DNA from: Gp6-AA40 sp963741135
GTDB taxonomy: Bacteria > Acidobacteriota > Vicinamibacteria > Vicinamibacterales > UBA2999
Direction: 5' to 3'
Assembly: GCA_963741135.1 (NCBI GenBank)
Contig: CAVUHC010000008.1
Coordinates: forward strand, 1,240,001-1,304,000
Length of the DNA stretch: 64,000 bases
Shown here in pieces: positions 46,473 to 54,697 of this stretch; the stretch's first letter is position 1, and every line of letters begins with the position of its first letter. A program made the position numbers and the translations under genes. Below the pieces are notes generated by a model, which was not told where the DNA came from, did no database searches, and worked only from the letters and a program-made list of their open reading frames with translations.

Positions 46473-46904
46473 GTGCCGTCACGCCAGCCGGAACCGCTGC
46501 TCCGAATCAGTTGTTTCGAGGTCCTGATCGGAAAACAGGAAGTCGGCTTCGCCCAGGTCGGTCGGCTTTCGTCGGAGACGGACCTCGATCCGCTTCCAGA
46601 TCGGCCCGTTCATCGCTTCGCCACCGTCGTGCTCCGGAGAGCCCTCACCACAGCAACGGAGCTCTACGACTGGCGCCGGCTGATCGTTGCCGGCAAGGAT
46701 GACCGTCGGGACGTCACCATCCGCCAGCTATCAGCCCCGGGCGGGAAGATCGTGAATTCGTGGAGACTCGTGCGTGCGTGGCCGTGCCGCTGGTCGGGGC
46801 CAGCCTTCGATGCCATGAATAACGATATCGCCTACGAAGAGCTCGAGTTGACCTTTGACGATTTGGTCTGGCTGGACCACAACTCCAAGACTAAGGAAGG
46901 CTGA
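46473..46904 (+). CDS. Tail-tube (gp19-like) protein, first of two
   Basis: A 143-residue protein with the tube-protein fold: ISCFEVLIGKQEVGFAQVGR, VVLRRALTTATELYDW, RDVTIRQLSAPG and the final DIAYEELELTFDDLVWLD. It belongs to the phage T4 gp19 / contractile-injection-system tube family. The start is GTG 46473, since no ATG is available in frame. It is followed one base later by the second tube gene. No sheath, baseplate or ATPase gene is near. Confidence 0.74.
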   Translation: MPSRQPEPLLRISCFEVLIGKQEVGFAQVGRLSSETDLDPLPDRPVHRFATVVLRRALTTATELYDWRRLIVAGKDDRRDVTIRQLSAPGGKIVNSWRLVRAWPCRWSGPAFDAMNNDIAYEELELTFDDLVWLDHNSKTKEG

Positions 46905-46905
46905 C

Positions 46906-47358
46906 ATGGCCGTTGTTCGTGAGCGCCCATACGGGCAGTTCAATTTCCTCGTGGATATCGGGACCGGAGAAACCGAGGGGCCGGAGGCCGGCTTTCAGGA
47001 ATGCAGCGGGATCTCCATGAGCGTGGACGTCACCGAGTACCGAAACGGCAACGAGAAGGAGAACAACCCGCGCAAGCTCACCGGTCTTACCCGAGTGAGC
47101 GACGTCACACTCAAACGCGGGATCATCGGCTCGTTGGGACTCTACAAGTGGATCAACGATATCCGGAACGGCAACCCGGCCGCTCTCCGCACCGTCGTGA
47201 TACAGCTGCAGAACGAGGACCACACCGCGGTCGTGATGACGTGGAAGCTCCTCCGGGCGCGGATCATCAAGCACACGAGCGGACCGTTCAACGCTAAGGG
47301 GACGGACGTCGCCATGGAGGAAATAACGCTCGCGTACGAGCGACTCGAACTGGAGTAG
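46906..47358 (+). CDS. Tail-tube (gp19-like) protein, second of two
   Basis: A 150-residue protein with the T4 gp19-like fold: GQFNFLVDIGTGETEGPEAG, FQECSGISMSVDVTEYRNGN, KLTGLTRVSDVTLKRGIIGS, LYKWINDIRNG and MEEITLAYERLELE. This is the canonical inner-tube unit of contractile injection systems; paired tube genes of this size are usual in PVC/Afp-type loci. GGAAGG precedes ATG 46906. The absence of the rest of the machinery nearby is unusual. Confidence 0.83.
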   Translation: MAVVRERPYGQFNFLVDIGTGETEGPEAGFQECSGISMSVDVTEYRNGNEKENNPRKLTGLTRVSDVTLKRGIIGSLGLYKWINDIRNGNPAALRTVVIQLQNEDHTAVVMTWKLLRARIIKHTSGPFNAKGTDVAMEEITLAYERLELE

Positions 47359-47449
47359 CGCCTACCTCTTCAATGCAGGTCGACTGTGGCGCCGGGATTG
47401 CTTACGCGCGTCTCGCTGTCCAACATGGCGCAGCGAAGAGAGGTGCAGC

Positions 47450-47977
47450 GTGAAGAACCGCAGCCTTCACCAACGTGCGGGGCAAGCGTTGGCTCTGTTG
47501 ACACTCGGAACGTTTGGCGTCACCGCTGCGGGGTGTGACGATTCACACCCAGCACTCCTGGTCACGACGCCGTCTTCCCTGGTCACGACGCCGTCTTCGT
47601 TCAATACAGAGGCGACGATGTCGCCGAGCTTCATCGGACTTACGCCGCTCAGTGGATTCGACTGCTCGGGCTTCGTCTTCGGCACGTCGTTTAATCTGGT
47701 TGTTGCGGCGAGCGCTCATGACCTGACGCTGGATAGCGTGACGCTCCACATGATCGATGGGACGAACCTCGGTGGCCCATCGGTGACGATTCCGACTCCG
47801 CAACTGGCCTCGCAGTTTGGGTCGACGGTCGTACGTGCCGGCACCACCCGGGCGTTTGGACTGCGACCTGTCTTTCCCTGCGTCGGGAGCCAGCCGCATT
47901 CCCTGACCGCGACCGCTGTCCTGTTGGATCAACGCCGGGTAAGGCGGACGGTCACCGCGACAGCCACGGTCCGATAG
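47450..47977 (+). CDS. Lipoprotein of unknown function
   Basis: A 175-residue protein with lipobox TAAGC at residues ~25-29, then an exact tandem LVTTPSSLVTTPSS and an all-beta domain with two cysteines (SGFDCSGFVF and RPVFPCVGSQPH). It starts at GTG 47450 with AGAGAGG upstream. It is probably anchored in a membrane. No family is recognised. Confidence 0.72.
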   Translation: MKNRSLHQRAGQALALLTLGTFGVTAAGCDDSHPALLVTTPSSLVTTPSSFNTEATMSPSFIGLTPLSGFDCSGFVFGTSFNLVVAASAHDLTLDSVTLHMIDGTNLGGPSVTIPTPQLASQFGSTVVRAGTTRAFGLRPVFPCVGSQPHSLTATAVLLDQRRVRRTVTATATVR

Positions 47978-48072
47978 GCCGTCTGCCCGCGGTGGCGAGG
48001 CACCGGGTCTACCGACACCGCGCGTCGGTGTTGCCTCGAAGACGGTGCGGAGGCGGGTCCAAAGATCCGCTT

Positions 48073-51000
48073 CTAAGCGGGAGCCGTAGGGCGAGCGGTC
48101 TGCCGAATCCGCTCGAGGGCACGCCGCGCCTCGGTCAGTTCGGGCAGCTCTGCGTCGGCGTGCTTCCAGAGATCCAGGAAGCGCTCGTATTCCAGCTTCG
48201 CGGCCTCCTTTTCTCCGCTCTGATCCAGGAGTCTCGCGATCTCGAGGACATACCGAGGTTCGAGCATCGCCATCCACTTCTGCGCGGTACCAGCCGTCGT
48301 GAGACGGCGGTACTCCTGAATGGCGCCGACGATGTCTCCCCGCGCCTTCATCACTCTGGCGGCGCCATCACGAGATGACAGGTTGTTCGCGAGGATTGCG
48401 GGAAAGGGGAGGCTCATGTTGGACCACATTCTTCCAGAAGGTTGGCCGGCGGCATACGCTCTCGAGGCCTCCTGAAGCCGCCCCTCGGCGAGCTCGACAT
48501 CACCCCGCAGGGCGTTGTACCACCAATTCTCGGCAGCCACTGTCGGCCTGTATCGGAGTCTCTGAGATTCCAGATGCGATCGGGCCAGCGCCAGCCTTTC
48601 GGACCGGACCTCGATCATGCCCGCAAGCAAGTCAACAAGTACGAGATATGGCCTTTTCTTCTCGTTGACCAGCTGCGCGAAACTCTGATCGGCGAGGCGC
48701 ACGTCCTGCATTGCCCGCGCGTAATCCTTGCGTTCGATGGCAACGAGCGCCGACAGCAGTTGCAGGCTCCCCTGCTCGACGAAGTTCAGATTGATCTCAG
48801 CCTGCCGGCCTCCGGCCGAGATCACTTGTCCTGCGTCCCTGTATCGGCCCACGCGCGAAAGAATAAATGCCTTCACGGCTGGGAGTGGCGGGTTCTCGGC
48901 GATCGCCTCATCGTAGCGTCCCAGCATTGCCAGGCTCCACGCACGTCCGCTATGCGCGCTAGCAAACGTGGGATCCACGGTGAGCGCGCGCGAGTAGTAC
49001 TCGACGGCCTTTTCGGGCGCTCCCATCATGAGATGCGCCTCTCCGAGACTGTCATACGGGTTCGGTTCGCGGGGAGCGATGCGGGCGTACGTTTCGAACT
49101 CGCGCAGCCCCTCTGTGTACCGGCCGGCATTCAGCAGGGCATATGCGTAAATGTTTCGGAGGACCGGCGACAAGGGCAGCGCCTCCACGCCCGCGGCGGC
49201 TGTCATCACATACTTCTCGGGATCGTCCAGAGCGCCTTTGATAGGTTCGTAAAGAAGAATTAGAGAGGGGTACGCATTCTCGAAATCGGGGAACCCGGCT
49301 ATCAGCGCATCGAGAAGACGCGCGGCCTCCACGGAATGACCAGCCTCGCGCGCCGCCTCGGCCTGTGCAAGGAGCCGTTGTCGATCGCCGAGGCGAGCGG
49401 AATGTTCCGCCGCCTTGCGCAGGTACTCGGCGCGCGCACCCGGGCGACCCAGGAACTCGCTGACGAACGCGAGTTGCAGGTACGCCTCCGCGAATGTCGG
49501 ATCGATCGCTACAGCCTGCTCGAGAACTCTTTGCGCATCCTCCGGCCGAACGCTCAGATACGCTTCGACTCCTTGCGAGTACAAGCGGTACGCCTCGAGT
49601 GACATCGAAGAGACGTCCGCGACACCGCGAATATTCGTCGCGTCCCGGAATCCGATGCCGTCGCGAATCTGTGCAGCCAGTTGGTCGACCAAGGTAAAGA
49701 GGTCCGTGCCGCGAACGCTTTCTGCCATCAGGACTCGGCCGCCGGCGAGATCTTCAACCTGGGCGTCGATTCTGAGCTCTGACCCGGACTTGACGATGCT
49801 CCCGACCACAATCGCTCCCGCGCCGGCTTTTCGCGCGACGTCGGCAACTTGAGCCTTGTCGAGCGACTCGAGGCTCTCCTCGCCAAGCTGTCGAACGGTT
49901 TCGTGGAGGCGCTGCGTGCTGACGATGTCCAGACCCCGGATCTGAGCCAGGCTTGTCAGCAGCATGCTCGGGACGCCTTTGGAGAGCCACGCGGTGTCCT
50001 CAGATCCTGAGACGTTGTCGAAGTACATCACGGCAATCGCCGGCCGGCCCGCGGCGCCAACGGCGACCGGCGTTCCGCCCGATGCCATCCATCGCCATAC
50101 CGATACCGATGCGCCGGCTATCGCAAGGAGGGCCACCAGCGCGACCGCAGCAGTCCGAACCTGAATGAGTCGTTTGACGACACCACCTTCCCCCTGCACC
50201 GGTTCAAGCGCCGAGCGCACTTCGATCGCTTCGTGATAGCGATCGCGTGGATTCTTCGCCAGGCAGCGCCGGATGATCCCCTGCAAAGAGGCAGGCACCC
50301 GAGGCGGGAGCGGCGCAAGCGGCGAATGCATGATCGCGCCGCTGAGCTCAAATCCTGTCCCGCCAGCAAACGGTCTACGGCCCGCGGCCATCTCGTAGAG
50401 CACGACGCCGAGGGCCCAGATGTCGCTGCGTGCATCGGCCTGCTCGCCGCGCAGCAGCTCGGGCGCCATGTAGGGCAGGGTGCCGGCCACCGGGCCTTCC
50501 GGTCGCAAGACCCGCTTGTGATTGGGAGAGCGCTTGTGCGCGCGGCGCTGGAAGACCGCAGCGCCAACCCGAAGTCGAGCACCTTGGCGCGCCCATCGGT
50601 CGTCACGACCACATTGGCGCTTTTCAGATCCCGATGGACCACACCACGGCGGTGGGCGTGCGCCAGGGCATCGGCGATCTGGATGCCGTATCGCAGCGTC
50701 GTTTCGATCGGAAGACCTTCGTCCGCGATCAGTTCACTGAGAGGCTCGGCCTTCGACGTGCTCCATGACGATGTACGCCTGGCCGTCGGACGAACCCACT
50801 TCATGAATCGTGCAGATGTGGGGGTGATTGAGCTGCGACGCGTGCTGCGCTTCACGCCGCAGCCTGGCGTGGGCGTCGAGATCGTCGCCGGTCATGACCT
50901 TGAGCGCCACCGCACGCCCAAGCTCGATGTCGTGGGCGGCATAGACCTCACCCATCCCCCCGACACCTATGAGTCGGCCGATCCGATAGTGACCCACGAT

Positions 51001-51231
51001 CCGGCCTGTCATCGCCGCCAGTAAATCTTCCGGTTCCGGGATGGCCAGTACCGCCGGGTCCTCGATGAAGCTCCCGGCTTGCGCGTGGGCGTTGAGAAGC
51101 CGCTCGACCTCGGCGCGCAGTGCCTGATCTCCGACGCAGGCTCCGTTTAGAAAAGCGGCGCGATCCGCGGGCGCGTGTTCGAGCGCTGCGTGAAACAGCT
51201 CCTTGACGCGCGACCAGCGCTCGACGTTCAT
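48073..51231 (-). pseudogene. Ser/Thr protein kinase with TolB-like and TPR regions, two frameshifts
   Basis: Three frames build a ~1050-residue kinase. The first (ATG 51231) has the shared N-terminal module (VERWSRVKELFHAALEHAP) and GVGGMGEVY, ending at HVEG. The second begins EPLSELIADEGLPIE and holds HRDLKSANV and DFGLAL. The third begins RPEGPVAGTLPYMAPE and runs to the stop at 48073. An extra C near 50750 and a missing base near 50510 explain the breaks. A TolB-like domain (GRPAIAVMYFDNVSGSEDTA) and TPR-like helices follow. The ATG overlaps the upstream sigma stop (ATGA), as in the other cassette. It is intact if the two single-base changes are errors. Confidence 0.8.
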
Positions 51232-51800
51232 GGCGGGGCAGGCCCCAGCTCAGCGTAAAGCCATGCCTTCGCGAGCGTCCATTCACGGCCCACCGTGGCG
51301 GGCGAGATGTGCAGCACCTCCGCGGTTTCATCGATCGTCAATCCACCGAAGAACCGCAGCTCGACGACCTTGCTCTGTTGCGGATCGAGCGCCGCGAGGC
51401 GCGTGAGCGCCTCGTCCAGCGCAAGGAAATCGATGTCGGAGGCCGGCGCGACCACCAGCGCCTCATCGAGCGAGAGAGGACGCTCCCCAGATCCGCGTTT
51501 GGACGCGGCATGGGCACGTGCATGGTCGACAAGGATTCGCCGCATGACCTGGGCCGCGATTCCAAAGAAATGAGCGCGATTCTGCCAACGCACCTCGCGT
51601 TGATCCACCAGTTTGACAAACGCTTCGTGCACCAGCGCGGTTGCCTGCAGGGTGTGATCGCGCCGCTCCCGCCTCAGATAGCTGGCCGCCAGCTGTCTCA
51701 ACTCCCCGTAAATCGCCGGCAAAAGCTCCTCGAGCGCATCCTGGCGGCCGACACACCACTCCTGAAGCAGCTGAGTGACCTCCGCGCGTGAAGACGTCAT
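51228..51800 (-). CDS. ECF sigma factor, third cassette
   Basis: A 190-residue ECF sigma of the Sigma70_ECF type: LLPAIYGELRQLAASYLRRE, TLQATALVHEAFVKLVDQRE, HFFGIAAQVMRRILVDHARA (region 2), SKVVELRFFGGLTIDETAEV and HISPATVGREWTLAKAWLYA (region 4). It is divergent in sequence from the two near-identical copies at 30073 and 34434. Its TGA overlaps the kinase start by four bases. ATG 51800 matches the length of the other sigma genes; longer frames upstream are not credible. Confidence 0.87.
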   Translation of the reverse strand: MTSSRAEVTQLLQEWCVGRQDALEELLPAIYGELRQLAASYLRRERRDHTLQATALVHEAFVKLVDQREVRWQNRAHFFGIAAQVMRRILVDHARAHAASKRGSGERPLSLDEALVVAPASDIDFLALDEALTRLAALDPQQSKVVELRFFGGLTIDETAEVLHISPATVGREWTLAKAWLYAELGPAPP

Positions 51801-51996
51801 GAGTCCGAGGTGGATGCCAAGGATATGCGCACCGGCACTCCCGCTCAAGACGCCCCCCTGTAGGTAACGCGGAATTTCTGACGAAATTCCGTCAAGTCCA
51901 GCCTGAGCCTTCCCGAATCCCGAGTCCCGCGACCGTGAGTGAATCCGCGCCGTTTTTCCGCGTGAGAGGACAGAGCCAAAAACACGCGAGGTAAAC

Positions 51997-52653
51997 ATGC
52001 CGAGACTCACGCTCGTCGCCCTCCTTTTCGCCATCAGCCCGAAGCTGGCTGCGCAGAGTCTTGAAATGACGCCGGGACCTACGGTCGTCGTCCGGTCGTA
52101 CGGACTCGGGTTGGCAGCGGAGGAGTTCACGGTTGCGGCTGGACTCGCCGGGACCATCCTTGGCGAGGCCGGCCTTGGTGTGTCCTGGCTCGCGTGCTGG
52201 TCTGCCAATCCCGCAGCTGCTCAGATTCCAGCAGATTGTGAGCGGCCGGTGCACCATGATGAATTGATCCTGCGTCTGGTCCAGGCCAAAGACGCCGATG
52301 CGGCCAGCCACTACGCGTCGATGGGCTTTTCAGTCATCGACTCTCGTGCGGGCGGCGGATTGGTTGCCACTGTTTATGTCGATCGCGTTAGAGCGGTGGC
52401 TCGTGTCGGCGGTATTGACAGCGCCACCCTGCTGGCGCGGGCGATCGCTCACGAAATTGGTCATCTGTTGATGGGGACGACTCAGCACGCCGCGAATGGA
52501 CTGATGCGTGCGGTCTGGTCTCAGGCCGAGATGCGTCGCAAGGAGGCTGCGGATTGGCAGTTTTCGAAGGCTGAGGCGCAGTCGATGAGACGAGCTCTCA
52601 GCAATGGGCACGTTGGGGGGACCACCGAAACGGTGATTGCGGACGGTCGATGA
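51997..52653 (+). CDS. Secreted metzincin-like zinc peptidase (minimal)
   Basis: A 218-residue protein with signal peptide (cleavage near KLAAQS). The segment AIAHEIGHLLMGTTQHAANG is an extended HExxHxxGxxH-type zinc site, and the LMRAV immediately after supplies a Met-turn-like residue. This is the hallmark of metzincins, although the domain is much shorter than typical members. The N-terminal ~90 residues resemble no known prodomain. It may be a small secreted protease. Confidence 0.72.
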   Translation: MPRLTLVALLFAISPKLAAQSLEMTPGPTVVVRSYGLGLAAEEFTVAAGLAGTILGEAGLGVSWLACWSANPAAAQIPADCERPVHHDELILRLVQAKDADAASHYASMGFSVIDSRAGGGLVATVYVDRVRAVARVGGIDSATLLARAIAHEIGHLLMGTTQHAANGLMRAVWSQAEMRRKEAADWQFSKAEAQSMRRALSNGHVGGTTETVIADGR

Positions 52654-52661
52654 AAAACCTG

Positions 52662-53352
52662 GTCAACCACGAAGACGCGAAGGGTACGAAGCAACTCGAT
52701 GTGATCGTCGAACATTCACGATGACGTTCTGCAGTGAGCAGCATTAGGGGAAGTGACCCGCGCAACGATTGGTTAGATCGAAAATTTTTTTGTGCGCGCG
52801 TCACAATGTGCTTGACAAGAACGCGACGACTCTTTAAATTCACCGACGCTGCGCGCGCCGGAAGAAGACGAGCAGCTCGCTGGTTCGGGAATGCGAGTCA
52901 GCTTCGTTTGCGATATGGGGTGTCTCTTCGAAAGGGGATGCGCCGCACGTCGCGGATGCAAGATGCACCCGCACTGCCGGGCAAGAGAACGCGACGGTTC
53001 TCGATCGGTAAGATGTGGAGCGTGATTGTCGGTGAAGATGCGCAAGCATTTTCGCAGACAAGAAGGTGAAGCGGCTTTCTGAGCGAGAAGCGGAGCTTCT
53101 TGGAAACTGGAGACGTGCAAACGTCTTCGGCCAGCAAGCGGCGAGTCAACATCCGACGCGCGCTGCGTACGTACAGTCCGCCATCGAGCTCCTCTCGCCT
53201 TTAGAAGTTCTTCGCGGCCGCCGCGAGCCCTTCCGCAACTTCGGCCCGTTTGAATTGATTTTGTGAATTCGCGGAAGCGGTTTTGCGCAAGACGGTAGAG
53301 GGGGTCTTTAGACCCTCCTCCGAGTCAACCACGAAGACGCGACCTTCGTGCC
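52662..53352. repeat. Direct repeats GTCAACCACGAAGACGCGA at both edges of the gene-poor interval
   Basis: The left copy is near 52662, the right near 53325. The right copy continues as CCTTCGTGCCTTCGTGGTT, which folds back on the first half. They bracket the promoter-bearing segment. Confidence 0.55.
52812..52840 (+). promoter_or_regulatory. Consensus sigma-70-type promoter
   Basis: TTGACA at 52812-52817, a 17-bp spacer and TAAATT at 52835-52840, preceded by an A/T-rich tract around 52781-52793. It is the cleanest housekeeping promoter noticed in the window, and it does not serve a recognised gene. Confidence 0.6.
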
Positions 53353-53377
53353 TTCGTGGTTAAAACGACTGTAGTGT

Positions 53378-54046
53378 TTACTGCCCGCGGTCGTTCAACG
53401 TGAACGGTGACTTGAACTCGAACCCATCCACTTGCACGTCGACGTGATCGTCGATCCGGACGCCCACCAGCCCTGTCATCTTCTCCGTCTCGGTGTAGGA
53501 CCCCGTTCCCGCTCTCGTCGGTGTCGCGTCTACGACCGCCCCGTTCACCAGATACGACACGGCGGTCGGCGCCACCTGCACTTCCAGTGTGTTCACCGAC
53601 TTTCCACTCGCATCCGGCTTCTTGACGGCGAAGTGAAGCGACTTATCCATGTCGTGCACGTCGTTGCCCGCGCGGTGGCGGATCTGGAACGTGCCATCCT
53701 GCGCGATCGTGAAGTACACGTAGGTCGGCGTGGAACCCTCCATGTCGGTGCCGCCGAAGAAGAGACCGTAGTACGTCGCTTTGTCTGCTGGCTTCAGCAG
53801 CGTGAAAGTCGCCTTCACGCTGTAAATGGGCTTGACCGTGTGAGCAGGATCCCAGATGACCGCGCCCGGGCCGCCCGTGACGTGGAAGCCCTTTCCCATC
53901 GCCGCGACCTTGAGATTCGGATTGGCGTCGGGAGCGGAGGCACTCTGGCTCCCGTCCATACGCACCTTCCAGCCACCGTGGACCTGCGCCGCGATCGGAA
54001 CCGCGAACGCAGCGATCAGCGCAATGAGCAAGGCACGTCGAAGCAT
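53378..54046 (-). CDS. Exported DUF1080-like / concanavalin-fold protein
   Basis: A 222-residue protein with signal peptide (MLRRALLIALIAAFAVPIAA). The mature part is all-beta with features of the 3-keto-disaccharide hydrolase/DUF1080-like jelly roll: HVTGGPGAVIWDPAHTV, YSVKATFTLLKPADKATYYG, TFQIRHRAGNDVHDM, VDVQVDGFEFKSPF. It probably binds or acts on glycans. GGAGA lies just before ATG 54046. The 60-bp gap on its 5' side separates it from the divergent Rieske gene. Confidence 0.78.
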   Translation of the reverse strand: MLRRALLIALIAAFAVPIAAQVHGGWKVRMDGSQSASAPDANPNLKVAAMGKGFHVTGGPGAVIWDPAHTVKPIYSVKATFTLLKPADKATYYGLFFGGTDMEGSTPTYVYFTIAQDGTFQIRHRAGNDVHDMDKSLHFAVKKPDASGKSVNTLEVQVAPTAVSYLVNGAVVDATPTRAGTGSYTETEKMTGLVGVRIDDHVDVQVDGFEFKSPFTLNDRGQ

Positions 54047-54106
54047 AGTGAGTCTCCTTTGACGCGTGAGCGCGGATATGATATCCCTTCCGCGCTTGAG
54101 ATCAGA

Positions 54107-54586
54107 GTGCCAATAGAATCGTCCACGGCCGACGGGACCCGTCGGCGTTTTCTCAGTTCTGTCACGAGCGGTATTCTGAGCGTCATTGGCGGTATCCTCG
54201 GCGTCCTCGGTGGCGGCGCCGTCCTCTCTTCGACGGTTCGCAGGCAAGAGGACTGGCTTGCCGCTTCGTCCCTCCACGATCTCCCCGACAACGAACCCAC
54301 CGCGGTCACGCTCAGCATGATGCGGCTGGACGGCTACCGGGAGGCCCTCCAGCGGCGGACGATTTTCCTCGTGAAAACGGGGGAGTCGGAGGTCGCCGCG
54401 TTCGACGCTACGTGCACGCATCTCGGCTGTCTCGTCGCATGGGATGCGCAGGGGCAGGTCTTCAAGTGTCCGTGCCACGGCGGGATCTATGACCGGACCG
54501 GCGCGGTGATGGATGGTCCTCCCCCTGAGGGGCTGATCAAAGTCGCCACGCGGGTCGAGGGCGACAAAGTCCTGGTACAGGCCTAG
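54107..54586 (+). CDS. Rieske [2Fe-2S] protein of a cytochrome bc/b6f-type complex
   Basis: A 159-residue protein with a Tat-type signal anchor (TRRRFLSSVTSGILSVIGG) and a Rieske domain whose cluster ligands are visible: CTHLGC at 103-108 and CPCHGG at 121-126. It passes electrons from quinol to cytochrome c in a bc or b6f complex. The start is GTG 54107, because in-frame ATGs upstream belong to other frames or stop early. The cytochrome b fusion starts 112 bp downstream on the same strand. Confidence 0.87.
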   Translation: MPIESSTADGTRRRFLSSVTSGILSVIGGILGVLGGGAVLSSTVRRQEDWLAASSLHDLPDNEPTAVTLSMMRLDGYREALQRRTIFLVKTGESEVAAFDATCTHLGCLVAWDAQGQVFKCPCHGGIYDRTGAVMDGPPPEGLIKVATRVEGDKVLVQA

Positions 54587-54697
54587 TGGACCTGGTGCTC
54601 GAAACATACAGCGGGCCGTTCGGCTGGAGCGGCGCGAAAATCGTGGTCGCAGGACTGACGTGATCCCATCACCATCTGTTGAGGCTACCAGGTAAAA

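Larger units (their letters stand above)
52654..53377. other. Gene-poor interval with strong promoter and palindromes
   Basis: A 724-bp gap with no confident gene. It has a consensus promoter at 52812, an A/T tract (GAAAATTTTTTTG) near 52781, compact hairpins (AGACGT-GCAA-ACGTCT near 53108; AGAAGC-GGA-GCTTCT near 53085) and an inverted repeat near 53299-53321. Both edges carry GTCAACCACGAAGACGCGA. A 66-codon frame at 53066-53266 is possible but unsupported. An untranslated RNA is a candidate content. Confidence 0.5.

Noticed and set aside
51801..52208. Extended N terminus of the third sigma factor
   Set aside because: It would add 136 residues without sigma similarity and overlap the divergent peptidase gene; ATG 51800 matches the length of the other sigma factors.
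52734..53069. A 111-residue basic frame downstream of the strong promoter
   Set aside because: Its start lies upstream of the promoter, codon use is unlike its neighbours, and no domain is seen. A non-coding RNA fits better.
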